DNA of 64,000 nucleotides, taken from the NCBI GenBank assembly GCA_963850765.1, contig CAWKMN010000001.1:433102-497101 (forward strand), in the 5' to 3' direction. Under the pieces are notes generated by a model. It made no database searches. It was not told where the DNA came from and saw only the letters and a program-made list of their open reading frames with translations. This document shows positions 54,206 through 62,654 of this stretch, piece after piece. Positions within the stretch are counted from its first letter, which is position 1, and each line of letters opens with the position of its first letter. The DNA is from CAWKMN01 sp963850765 (GTDB taxonomy: Bacteria; Chloroflexota; Anaerolineae; Aggregatilineales; Aggregatilineaceae). The translations under genes and the position numbers were made by a program.

Positions 54206-55030
54206 ATGTCAAAAACCAAAACCGAGATGCGCACGCGGGCCTGGCAGGCCATCCTGAGCCGCGCATTTTTTAGCGTTGAGAGCGCCGTGATTATCGCGCT
54301 GTCGCTGGTGCTGTTCGGCCTGGGCTATATGCCGTTTGACTGGTGGCAGGCCGGCTACTGGCTGATCTTCGGGGTGGTGGCCGAGGCGCTGTATCTGGGC
54401 GTCACTGTCACCGATCCGAAAGCGGCGCAGCAGGCGGTGGACGCCATGCTCACCGGCCAGTATAACCCGGACGACATCAGGAACCCGCTGGCACGCGAAC
54501 GTCTCAAACGCGCGCTGGAATATCGCCGGCTGATCAACGGCGCGGCTGCCAAACAAAGCGGGGCCATGCGCCGCCACCTCGCAGCGACCGCCAGTGAGAT
54601 CGATGCCTGGATCGAGCAGATCTACACGCTCGCGCGCCGTCTGGATGGCTTTGAGGAGAACGAGGTCATCAACCGCGACCGGCGCATGGTGCCGCAGGAT
54701 CTCAAAACGCTGCGCCGCCGCCTGGAACACGAAGAAGAGGCCGCCGTCCGCGTGGAACTGGAAGAGGCGATCCAGACCAAAGAGGCCCAGTTGGCCAACC
54801 TGCGCACGCTCGAAAACAACATCAAGCGCGCCGATCTGCAGCTTGATCAAACGCTGGCAGCGCTCGGCACGGTCTACGCGCAGATGCAGTTGATCGACGC
54901 CAAAGACGTGGGCAGCGCCCGCGCTCAGCGCCTTCAGGACGACATCCGCGACGAGGTGATGTCGCTGCAAGATACCATCTCCGCTATTGATGAGGTCCAG
55001 CAGGTCCAGGGTTACGCTTCGGGGCGGTAG
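54206..55030 (+). CDS. Two-helix membrane protein with long coiled coil
   Basis: Protein of 274 aa. Two adjacent membrane helices (residues ~26-42 and ~48-66, AVIIALSLVLFGLGYM and GYWLIFGVVAEALYLGV) precede about 200 residues of heptad-rich helix (RRRLEHEEEAAVRVELEEAIQTKEAQ). It would sit in the membrane with a cytoplasmic coiled coil. Its location after pspA makes it a plausible membrane receptor or partner of PspA, but the repeat-filled 312-bp gap argues for separate transcription. Family not recognised. Confidence 0.72.
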   Translation: MSKTKTEMRTRAWQAILSRAFFSVESAVIIALSLVLFGLGYMPFDWWQAGYWLIFGVVAEALYLGVTVTDPKAAQQAVDAMLTGQYNPDDIRNPLARERLKRALEYRRLINGAAAKQSGAMRRHLAATASEIDAWIEQIYTLARRLDGFEENEVINRDRRMVPQDLKTLRRRLEHEEEAAVRVELEEAIQTKEAQLANLRTLENNIKRADLQLDQTLAALGTVYAQMQLIDAKDVGSARAQRLQDDIRDEVMSLQDTISAIDEVQQVQGYASGR

Positions 55031-55033
55031 GGG

Positions 55034-55537
55034 GTGGGTTTGGACACGCTTCAACCGGCGCCGCTGGCGCAGGGCTACCGACTGCGCCGCGCCACCCTGC
55101 TGGATCTGCGCGCGCTGCATCGCCTGGAAACGATCATCTTCCCCCGTGATGCCTATCCCTATCTTGATCTTGGCCTGCTGTTTCTGCTGCCCGGCCTGTT
55201 CAACCTGAAAATCACCGCACCGGATGGATCGCTGGCCGGCTTTGTCTCCTGCTCGCGTGGGCTGTCACGAGAGCGCGGCTGGATCATCACGCTCGGCGTG
55301 AATCCGGCTCACCAGCGGCGCGGCCTGGGTGCGTATTTGCTCGCCATTTGCGAAAATCGTCTGAAGCGGCCCTTTATGCGGCTGACGGTACGCGAGGGCA
55401 ATCTGCCCGCGATCCGGCTGTATGAGCGCACCGGCTACCACGTGATCGAACACCGCTGGGGCTATTATCGTGATGGTGAGACGGGATTGGTCATGGAAAA
55501 ACGGATCGATCTCGAAGATAAGGATAGTCATGGATAA
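55034..55537 (+). CDS. GNAT-family acetyltransferase (RimI-like)
   Basis: Around 167 aa with RimI-type features: YRLRRATLLDLRALHRLETIIFP at the N-terminus, LGVNPAHQRRGLGAYLL as the acetyl-CoA-binding motif, and LTVREGNLPAIRLYERTGY. RimI enzymes acetylate protein N-termini; other substrates are possible. The start may be GTG 55034 or, more likely, TTG 55040, since TAGGGGG lies just before the latter. It begins 3-9 nt after the preceding gene and overlaps the next by 8 nt, forming a small operon. Confidence 0.85.
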   Translation: MGLDTLQPAPLAQGYRLRRATLLDLRALHRLETIIFPRDAYPYLDLGLLFLLPGLFNLKITAPDGSLAGFVSCSRGLSRERGWIITLGVNPAHQRRGLGAYLLAICENRLKRPFMRLTVREGNLPAIRLYERTGYHVIEHRWGYYRDGETGLVMEKRIDLEDKDSHG

Positions 55538-56126
55538 AAAAGGTTGGTTCGGGCAGGGCAACAGGCTGGCCGTGATGGGTGTGTTCGTACTGCTAATCAT
55601 GGTGATGACGGGCTGCTCGCTGAGCACGGGCGGGGATAAGAGCAATACAACGCCCGCCGCACCCCCCACGTCCGCCACACTGCCCGTACAGCAAACCCCA
55701 ATCACTGCCGGGGGCGATCAGGTGGTTTACCTTGTCGCGCAGGAAGGCGGCACCGGACCGATCGGGCCGATTGGCTGTGAAAGCTACCTGGTGCCGGTCG
55801 TGCGCACGCCGGTTCTGCCAGGGACCGTCGATCAGCAGATCACGGCCGCACTGACCGACCTGTTCTCGATCAAAGACCAGTTCTATGGTGAGTCCGGGCT
55901 GTACAACGCGCTGTACCAGTCGAATCTGGCCGTGAACACGGTCCAGGTCGATGGCATCGGCCACGCGACGATCGACCTTGCGGGCACGTATCTGCTCGGC
56001 GGCGTGTGCGATAACCCGGTGTTCCAGGGACAGATCGAATACACCGCGCGGCAGTTCCCCGGCGTGAGCGGCGTCTCCGTGCTGATCAACGGCGTGCCCA
56101 TCGAGACAGTGCTGTCCGGGCAATAG
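55530..56126 (+). CDS. GerMN-domain lipoprotein
   Basis: Protein of 198 aa. Lipoprotein signal peptide with lipobox MTGC (Cys ~29), Ser/Thr/Pro spacer, then a GerMN domain: VVYLVAQEGG, GCESYLVPVVR, ITAALTDLF, VQVDGIGHATIDLAG, and C-terminal RQFPGVSGVSVLINGVP. GerMN domains occur in spore germination protein GerM and in lipoproteins of non-sporulating bacteria, where they probably bind the cell wall. The ATG at 55530 overlaps the upstream gene and follows AAGGA. Confidence 0.85.
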   Translation: MDKKGWFGQGNRLAVMGVFVLLIMVMTGCSLSTGGDKSNTTPAAPPTSATLPVQQTPITAGGDQVVYLVAQEGGTGPIGPIGCESYLVPVVRTPVLPGTVDQQITAALTDLFSIKDQFYGESGLYNALYQSNLAVNTVQVDGIGHATIDLAGTYLLGGVCDNPVFQGQIEYTARQFPGVSGVSVLINGVPIETVLSGQ

Positions 56127-56128
56127 AT

Positions 56129-56393
56129 TGGTTGTGAGTTTTGAGTTGTGAGTCGTGAGTTAAGACTCTGCTTCTGCTCACTCAAGGGTTGTTCAGGGGC
56201 GGACCGCTGAGGTTCGCCCTTTGGAACTTCGCTTCTGATCCTTTCTAGAGCGTGTTATGCATTTTTTACCCCTATCCCCCGGCCCCTTTCCCCGCACGCG
56301 GAGAAAGGGGAGCGGCTCAAGTCCCTCTCCGTTTACAGGGGAGGGATTTAGGGGTGAGGCCAACTCAAAACTCAAAACTCACGACTCAAAACC
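56129..56393. repeat. Repeat-filled gap: GAGTTTTGAG repeats and composite hairpins
   Basis: 56129-56162 repeats GTGAGTTTTGAGTTGTGAG, and 56362-56393 carries the inverted form CAACTCAAAACTCAAAACTC, so the two bracket the gap. Between them 56269-56361 is a CCCC..CCTTTCCCCGC-type composite hairpin ending GGGGTGAGGCC. Confidence 0.7.
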
Positions 56394-56398
56394 ACTTC

Positions 56399-56905
56399 TC
56401 AAAACAACGCCGGCAGCTCGACAAACTCCACCATATCCGCGATCACGTCCAGAATGCAGAACGAGCGCGTCTGCGGCTGGCTGCCACCCAGCGCGCCGGG
56501 ACAGATCAGGCGGACGCTGTAGGCGCTGCGAAACTCGTTGCGGCGCTCGTGCGTGTGCCCGTGACACACATACGGATATTTGCCGCCCATCATCAGCCGG
56601 TAGAGCACGCTGTGATCGCTGCCGTGACAGGCGGCGATCGTTTTCCCCGCGATCTCGACCTCCTGAACCAGCTTCGGCGGCGGAACCCCGATCCGCCGGG
56701 CCGCGTCGATCAGATCGGTTCGGCTGCTGTCCATATTGCCGAACACAAACGCCACCTCGAACCCGGCGAATAAGTGGACGATCTCCGGCGTGGTGATGTC
56801 ACCGCAGTGGATCACCCGGTCAATTCCCCGCTCGCGCAGGATCGCCAGCGCGGCCTGGGTATTCCGTTCGGCGTTATGCGTATCCGACAGGATGGCGATT
56901 TTCAC
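56399..56905 (-). CDS. YfcE/MJ0936-family metallophosphoesterase
   Basis: Protein of 168 aa with all metal-binding motifs of small calcineurin-like phosphodiesterases: SDTHN, HCGD, FVFGNMD, ACHGSD and CHGHTHE. Members hydrolyse phosphodiesters with Mn2+ or Ni2+; the natural substrate is generally unknown. Length is as expected. It ends a run of minus-strand genes. Confidence 0.9.
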   Translation of the reverse strand: MKIAILSDTHNAERNTQAALAILRERGIDRVIHCGDITTPEIVHLFAGFEVAFVFGNMDSSRTDLIDAARRIGVPPPKLVQEVEIAGKTIAACHGSDHSVLYRLMMGGKYPYVCHGHTHERRNEFRSAYSVRLICPGALGGSQPQTRSFCILDVIADMVEFVELPALF

Positions 56906-56922
56906 GCGGGAACTCTTTCAAA

Positions 56923-57513
56923 TCAAGGAACAGGCAGGTGATCATAGGGTGCGGTGAGGAAGGGTGTCACCGGGCGCAGCGCGGCGCGCTCGACGGCCAT
57001 GATCGCGGCAAAGCCGATCTTGCGCCACTGCTCCATGGTAGGCGCGACTTCGCGCAGATGCGCGGCATAGAGCGTCAGGATTGTGGCGTGCGACACCAGT
57101 GCCAGCAAGTCACCGGGCTTGTGAACCATCAACAGGTGATCCAGCGCCGCGATAAAACGCAGCGCCGCCGAGCTTGCCGATTCCCAGCCGCGTACCGGCG
57201 CGATCCGGGGGTGGGCGAAAAAGGCCCGCTGCGCCGCCTCGAACGCTTCCGCGTCCAGCCAGTCCTCCCGCCGGGCCTCGTCCAAAGCATCCAATGCCAT
57301 AAACGGAATCTGATACGTCAGGTTGACCAGTTCACCCACAACAGTGGTCTTCGGCTGCGTGCTGGTATATACCGTCGAGATGTGCTGCCAGATCGGCACG
57401 TCAAGCAGCACGCGCACCTCCTCGCGCCCTGCCTCGCTCAGCCACCACTGCGATGCCGGGATCGACGGATCGGGCCGCGTGGCCGGGTGCCGGATCAGGT
57501 ACAGATAGGCCAT
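56923..57513 (-). CDS. Histidine phosphatase-superfamily protein
   Basis: Around 196 aa starting AYLYLIRHPATRPDP. The catalytic RHG motif is RHP here, keeping Arg and the nucleophilic His but with Pro for Gly. The second conserved His is in VSHATILTLYAAHL. Overall length fits phosphoglycerate-mutase-like phosphatases. ATG 57513 is chosen because it begins the first beta strand; ATG 57537 (TRPDGWL) overlaps the upstream gene. It starts 10 nt after the DUF1232 stop, so the two are probably co-transcribed. Confidence 0.8.
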   Translation of the reverse strand: MAYLYLIRHPATRPDPSIPASQWWLSEAGREEVRVLLDVPIWQHISTVYTSTQPKTTVVGELVNLTYQIPFMALDALDEARREDWLDAEAFEAAQRAFFAHPRIAPVRGWESASSAALRFIAALDHLLMVHKPGDLLALVSHATILTLYAAHLREVAPTMEQWRKIGFAAIMAVERAALRPVTPFLTAPYDHLPVP

Positions 57514-57523
57514 CAGCCAGCCA

Positions 57524-57910
57524 TCAGGCCTCGTCATCCTCGCGGACGGTATACTGCCCCTCGATGATGTGGTGCCGCTCCCTGCGCCGCATCTCGATCT
57601 CGTCTTCGATGGCGGGATCGCGGCGCTGCCGCCGGCGATATTCCGCAACGACATCCTGCGGGGCGCTGCGAATAAAAAGCTGCAAGCCGACCAGCAGTGC
57701 CGTCAGATCGTCCACCACACCAAAGGGCAGAAGGAAATCGGGGATTATGTCGATCGGCGACAGGATGTAGAGCAGCAATGCCGCCGGGATCAACTTGACA
57801 AACATGCCGACGCGGCTGTCGGTCAGCAGCCGCAAACTCAGCACCACGTTATCGACAAAACGCGCGAGCAGATCCGGATCGCGCGGGGCCTGGTTCTTTC
57901 GTTTGGTCAT
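57524..57910 (-). CDS. DUF1232 (YkvA-like) membrane protein
   Basis: Protein of 128 aa with the DUF1232 core YILSPIDIIPDFLLPFGVVDD followed by LTALLVGLQLFI, giving two short hydrophobic segments. The C-terminus is charged. The family is widespread and of unknown function. Probably co-transcribed with the downstream histidine phosphatase. Confidence 0.88.
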   Translation of the reverse strand: MTKRKNQAPRDPDLLARFVDNVVLSLRLLTDSRVGMFVKLIPAALLLYILSPIDIIPDFLLPFGVVDDLTALLVGLQLFIRSAPQDVVAEYRRRQRRDPAIEDEIEMRRRERHHIIEGQYTVREDDEA

Positions 57911-57958
57911 ATCCGTTCACTTTCACTATCCGGGCTGCTGGCGACGGCGGGATGTTAT

Positions 57959-58060
57959 GGCCTCACCCCCGGCCTCTCTCCACGCCGTGGAGAGGGGAGA
58001 AAGCGCCGTACTTCCCCGTCTCTAGCTTGGCTGGAGAGGGGGATTGAGGGGGTGAGGCCT
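57959..58060. repeat. Composite palindromic unit bounded by GGCCTCACCCC
   Basis: GGCCTCACCCCC/GGGGGTGAGGCC arms around CTCTCCACGCCGTGGAGAG and TCTAGCTTGGCTGGAGA hairpins, between the DUF1232 start and the MFS gene end. Confidence 0.8.
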
Positions 58061-58109
58061 GTTTGTTGCCCTCGCCACAGGCCCTGTAATATCGATTGGG
58101 CCAACGCCA

Positions 58110-59322
58110 TCAGTCACCCGTTGGTTCTACTACTGAATACGCAGCCGGGACATGGGCGTTGCGGTGGCCGGGCGCGATTAGCCACACGCCGAGCGCCGCG
58201 ACCACGATAATTCCGATCATAGCAGTTATGAACGGCCCTTGCGGATTGTAATCGTAGAGCGAGCCGGCCGCGTTGGTCCCGATCACGGTCGCCAGCCCGG
58301 CCAGTGTATCGACCAGCCCATACGCCATACCGCGCTGGTGTTCGGAGACATAGGCGCTGATCACGCTGTTCGCCAGGGGGCGCGTCGTGTAGTGTGCGCC
58401 GAGCAGGAACATGCCGATCACCACGACGCCCGGCGCGCCGCTGAGCAGCAGCAGCCCAAAGGCGGTCATCACCATGGCCAGCCCGCAGAAAAAGCCGCGC
58501 CACGCCGTCAGCCGCCCCAACAGGATGCTCGACACCGCCGTTCCGAGTGCGCTCACCGATCCGAAGACGCCGATAGTGGTGGGCGAAAAATGGCGCACCT
58601 CTTCGAGAAACTGCGAGGACAGCGTTTGCCCGGTCAGCACGGCGGCGAAGCCGATCATCAGCACGCCCAACGCAGCCATTACGCGGCGCTGAGTGAGCAG
58701 CCCCCGGTAGTTATACCCATGCTTCGGGCGCTTCGGTGTGGGATACATGTGGGTGCGCGAAATGGCGAAGGTGCTGAGCACGAACCACAGCGCGCTGAGC
58801 AGAAACACCGTCCGCAGCCCGACGTGATCCCCGATCCAGCCACCGATGGCGGGCGTGATCACCAGACCCAGCGAGTAGGCGGCCCACATCAGGGTGAGCG
58901 ACGTCTGGATCGGCAGATCGGGGCGGCGGGTGGGGTCGTGGTCGATGGCATGGGTGATATACAGGTTCGTGACCGGGATAGCAATAGCGGAGATACCGTA
59001 GACGAAGAACGCCGGCGCGGCCCAGCGCCAATCGGGAGCCAGCGCCATCATCAGCACCCCGGCCAGACCCAGATACCAGCCGGGCATCAGCAGCCGGCGC
59101 GGCCCCCAGCGATCAGCCAGAATACCCGCCGGGAAGAATCACCAGCAGGCGGGCTAATCCCCACATGCCGATCACCAGCCCGGTTTGTTCGGGTGTTGCG
59201 CCCAGGGACTTGACATACAGGGGTTGGATGAACATCCACAGCCCCTCGCCAATGCCCCACAGGAGATAGGATCGCATGACCCAGCGTGTATCATGCCCTA
59301 CAGCGTGCCAGAGTTTGAGCAT
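58110..59322 (-). CDS. MFS transporter (one frameshift)
   Basis: Around 404 aa with 12 predicted helices once two frames are joined. The first frame ends at PGGYSG; removing one T near 59127 gives PGGILADRWGPRRLLM, the conserved loop between helices 2 and 3 of the major facilitator superfamily (G-x-L-A-D-R-x-G-x-R-R). The substrate is unknown; drug or sugar efflux are both possible. ATG 59322 lies 2 nt after the stop of the ABC ATPase gene, so the two are translationally linked. Confidence 0.8.
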
Positions 59323-59324
59323 CG

Positions 59325-60368
59325 TTAATCCATGAAATCGGGTTGGAGATGAGTATCTGCCTGGGCCACCCGCGTAGAATCCGTGTGGCGCACGGCGCGA
59401 AAATCGAACCAGCATGCCGCGATGTGATCGGGGGTGCTGTTGGGAACGGTTTGCAGCGGGGGATTCTCGTGCAGGCAGTCCGGCGCGCTGTAGGCGCAGC
59501 GCGGCCCAAACGGGCAGCCGGCCGGCAGCGTGCGCAGATCCGGCGGAACGCCTTCAATCGACGCTAACTCGTGGGTCTTACGGTCCAGGCGGGGCAGCGA
59601 ATTGAGCAGGCCGATGGTGTAAGGGTGGCGCGAGTCGTTATAGACGTCTTTGGCCGGGCCGCGCTCGACCACGTAGCCGGCATACATCACCTGCACCGTA
59701 TCGGCCAGCCCGGCCACCACGCCGAGATCGTGCGAAATCCAGATCATCGCCATGCCGAAGATGGTCCGCAGGCGGCGCACCAGATCGAGAATTTGCGCCT
59801 GGATGGTTACGTCGAGCGCGGTGGTGGGCTCATCCGCGATCAAAAGCTGCGGGTTGCACGACAGCGCAATCGCGATCAGGGCGCGCTGGCGCATCCCACC
59901 CGACAGGCTGTGCGGGTAATCGCCTAATCGCCGCTCCGGTTCGGGGATGCCGACGAGAGTCAGCAGTTCGATGGCGCGCAGCCGCGCCAGATAGCGAGGC
60001 ATCCCCAGGTGAAGCTCCAGCGACTCGGTGATCTGGTAGCCGATCGTCAGCGTGGGATTAAGCGAGGTCATCGGGTCCTGAAAGACCATGCCGATTTCCG
60101 GGCCGCGGACCAGCCGCAGCTTTCGTTCGGGCAGCTTCAGCAGATCGCGCCCTCGAAAGATCGCTTCGCCGGAGACGCGCGCGGGGGGTTGGGGCAGCAG
60201 GCCCGTAATCGACAGGGCGTGGACGCTCTTGCCGCAGCCGCTTTCGCCCACCAACCCCAGGGTTTCGCCTTCGTCGAGTTGATATGATATGCCGTTTACG
60301 GCGTGGACAATTCCTTCGTCGGTGTGAAAACGCGTAACCAGATCCCTGACATCCAGCAGAGGTGTCAC
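59325..60368 (-). CDS. Oligopeptide/dipeptide ABC transporter ATP-binding protein (DppD/OppD)
   Basis: Protein of 347 aa with Walker A GESGCGKS near residue 41, Q-loop VFQDPMTSLNP, signature LSGGMRQR, Walker B LLIADEPTTALD, and the H-loop in WISHDLGVV. The C-terminal oligopeptide extension has the four-Cys pattern of this subfamily (GCPFGPRCAYSAPDC ... AACW). It powers uptake of peptides or similar solutes with a permease pair. No permease, binding protein or DppF lies next to it, so the rest of the system must be elsewhere. Coupled to the MFS gene. Confidence 0.9.
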   Translation of the reverse strand: MTPLLDVRDLVTRFHTDEGIVHAVNGISYQLDEGETLGLVGESGCGKSVHALSITGLLPQPPARVSGEAIFRGRDLLKLPERKLRLVRGPEIGMVFQDPMTSLNPTLTIGYQITESLELHLGMPRYLARLRAIELLTLVGIPEPERRLGDYPHSLSGGMRQRALIAIALSCNPQLLIADEPTTALDVTIQAQILDLVRRLRTIFGMAMIWISHDLGVVAGLADTVQVMYAGYVVERGPAKDVYNDSRHPYTIGLLNSLPRLDRKTHELASIEGVPPDLRTLPAGCPFGPRCAYSAPDCLHENPPLQTVPNSTPDHIAACWFDFRAVRHTDSTRVAQADTHLQPDFMD

Positions 60369-60440
60369 GATATTACCCCCATCCTGTCCTCAAAGTGACG
60401 TCACATTTTACTCAGAGCGGCGGCTGTTCGCAATAAGATT

Positions 60441-61229
60441 TCAGGGCTGGCGCGCCTGGATAAAATCCCAGACCATTTCAAAGACCGTGTCGCGCTCGAT
60501 GTCCTGTGTCAGCACGTGATCGCTGCGTTCAAGCACCTGCTGAACCAGATCCGCGCTGCGCACGCCTTCCGCGATCTCCCGCAGGTTGTCGAACGGCACC
60601 GTCCGGTCGTTTTTGGAATAGATGAGCAGCAGGGGGACTGTCACGGCGGGCAGGCAGCGGCGAACCTCGACCATCAGCGCGTGAAGCTGCGCCACGGATG
60701 CGATCGATGTCTGGTCGTCATACGCGACCCGCCCGTAATCGTCGCGGCCCATCGCCCGCTGAACCTCGCGCACACGAGCATCGAGATCGCCGGGGTTGGC
60801 GCGCCGGTAGCGCCAGACATATTTGACCCAACGGCTGTAGGGCATCAGCCGGTTATTGAGCGTGATCGGCGCGGCCATCACCACCGCACCATCGACCAGC
60901 CCTGCCGCCGCGATCCGCAGGCTCAGCAGGCCGCCCATCGACAGCCCGACCGCCCATACCTGCTGGCAGCGCGCCCGCAGCAGAGCGACGCCATCCCGTA
61001 CATCGTCATACCAATCCTGCCAGGGCTGCATGCTCATCCGCGCCGGGGTGGTGCCGTGACCGGACAGGCGCGGCGCGAAGATCGTCAGCCCGCGCACGTT
61101 GAGATACTCCGCCAGCCAGCGTATCTCTTCCGGTGACGCCGTGAAGCCGTGCGTACACACACAGCCCACCGGCCCGCCGTCCAGCAAGAACGGCTCCGCA
61201 CCACGTCGTAAGGGGGGGATGTCGGTCAT
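60441..61229 (-). CDS. Alpha/beta hydrolase (carboxylesterase/monoacylglycerol lipase-like)
   Basis: Protein of 262 aa. The oxyanion-hole stretch THGFTASPEE lies near residue 26, the nucleophile elbow GLSMGG near residue 94, the acid in LIYSKNDRTVP and the catalytic His in ERSDHVLTQD: a complete Ser-Asp-His triad. Closest in style to Est30/monoacylglycerol lipases that hydrolyse short acyl esters. The start at 61229 is chosen over the upstream part of the open frame, which reads repeat DNA; AAGAGA lies about 6 nt upstream. Confidence 0.88.
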   Translation of the reverse strand: MTDIPPLRRGAEPFLLDGGPVGCVCTHGFTASPEEIRWLAEYLNVRGLTIFAPRLSGHGTTPARMSMQPWQDWYDDVRDGVALLRARCQQVWAVGLSMGGLLSLRIAAAGLVDGAVVMAAPITLNNRLMPYSRWVKYVWRYRRANPGDLDARVREVQRAMGRDDYGRVAYDDQTSIASVAQLHALMVEVRRCLPAVTVPLLLIYSKNDRTVPFDNLREIAEGVRSADLVQQVLERSDHVLTQDIERDTVFEMVWDFIQARQP

Positions 61230-61309
61230 CAATATCTCTTCACTTCCAGTACCCGCGCCTGCGGCGAGTGTACCACGCGCGGGCGGGCAGGGGCCAGCCG
61301 TCAGCTTTA

Positions 61310-61392
61310 CCTCACCCCCGTCCGACCTTTGGTCGGCACCCCTCTCCACGCGCGGAGAGGGGGCGCACCCGGTGACGATTTCCCCCCTCCGC
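61310..61392. repeat. CCTCACCCCCGTCCGACC hairpin repeat
   Basis: Nearly identical to 20508-20563 (GTCCGACC..GGTCGGCACCCC and CTCTCCACGCGCGGAGAG). It lies immediately left of the IS element. Confidence 0.75.
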
Positions 61393-61411
61393 GCTCATCG
61401 TTGGCGTGATT

Positions 61412-62599
61412 TTTGTAGGGGCGTATTGATGCACTTTAACAAATTAATACGGAGAAAGGCCCACATAGCGCAAGAGGTCGAGCGGGTGGTCATCGCACTG
61501 GTCAAGCCAGTCCTGTACCGCCGCCTGTAGGTCCAGCCAATGGTCACCGAAATCGTGATGATGCAAGAGTTCTTGGTAAAGGCGTAACCAGACTTTCTCA
61601 GTCGGGTTGGTCCAGGGAGCATAGGTGGGCAAGCGCAGCAGACAAATGCGGCTGTCGAGCAGGGCTAACAAGAGGTCAGGATGAAAGTGCACGGGCCAGT
61701 TGTCCTGTACGACAAAGATCACCTGGGCGTCGGGATAGACGGTTTCCAGGTGGCGATAGTAAGCCAGCAGAGTCTGTCGGTTGAAACGATAGCGTTGCCA
61801 GGCTACGAATTGACCGGTCAAGGGGTTGAGAACCCGGCGATGCGGCGTTTCTTGTTCTTGGCATAGCCTTGCGGCACCCGCGGCGCATCGCTGGACGGGG
61901 CGGCATAATCGCGGGCCACACTCGCCCGCCGATAGTAGGTCAGTTCGTCCTCGAACACAACCACATAACGGTGCGGCGCGCGGCGCGCTAAGGTCAAGGC
62001 CGCCTGCACATAGGCCAGTTTGAGATCATAGTCTGGGTCGGGCGAATGCAGGTACGCTCGTCCGCGTTTGTAGCGGATGTGAAGGCGTTGGAGCACCTGC
62101 CACACGCCCGCCAGACTGCATCGGCTCAACCAGGCAATACCTTGTCGGATACCTGCCAACCACCAGCGACTGCGCGTCAGACCCACCACACGCGGCGCGC
62201 GTTGGACCAGCGTCTGGAGATGGCCACGCGCTTGCTCACGGCTTAGGGGGAAAATACACGGGTTTGCGCCCGCGTCCCGTCTTGATCTTCCACCCGGCCA
62301 TGCCGTGTGTCAGATACGCTTTGATCCACCCATGGACGGTCTCGGGTTCATGGCGTTTGAGCAGGACCCGTTCACTCACTTCGGTCAACGTGGCCCCATC
62401 CGCCACCTTCAGCACGGCTGCCGCTCGTTCGCGCAGATAGGCTTGCAAGTGACGATCTCGGATCATTTCCAATTCGGCTCGTTGGGCCGCGGTCAACTCG
62501 ACCCGGATTCGCTTTGGCATCTCTCACCTCATGGCGCTCCTTTGACCCTATTTTATCTCCGTATTTAATTTTTAAACTGCATCAATACGCCCCTACAAA
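61412..62599 (-). mobile_element. IS630-family insertion sequence in or bounded by a GTAGGGGCGTA palindrome
   Basis: Perfect 22-bp inverted arms (61412-61433 and 62578-62599: TTTGTAGGGGCG, then TATTGATGCA) continue imperfectly for about 20 more bases to TACGGAGA. IS630 elements duplicate a TA. If the TAs at 61424-61425 and 62586-62587 are the duplication, the element proper is 61426-62585 with ends TTGATGCA, and the target was the palindrome TTTGTAGGGGCG-TA-CGCCCCTACAAA. Otherwise the palindrome arms are the true ends. Confidence 0.8.
61444..62520 (-). pseudogene. IS630-family transposase, two frameshifts
   Basis: Three frames join into about 358 codons. The N-terminal part has a helix-turn-helix (LTAAQRAELEMIRDRHLQAY.., ATLTEVSERV.., GRGRKPVYFP). 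The middle begins SREQARGHLQTLVQRAP and contains HIRYKRGRAYLHSPDPDY and the first catalytic Asp in VVVFEDELTYYRR. The C-terminal part has the second Asp in VVQDNWPVHFHPD and the Glu in APWTNPTEKVW. Breaks lie near 62250 (TTTTCCCCC run) and 61845 (GGG run). All DDE residues remain, so the breaks are recent or are sequencing errors. Confidence 0.82.
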
Positions 62600-62654
62600 G
62601 AACGGTTGCCGAAAATTTCTGTCAAAGCGCATTGGGTTGCCCAATTTGGGCAGG

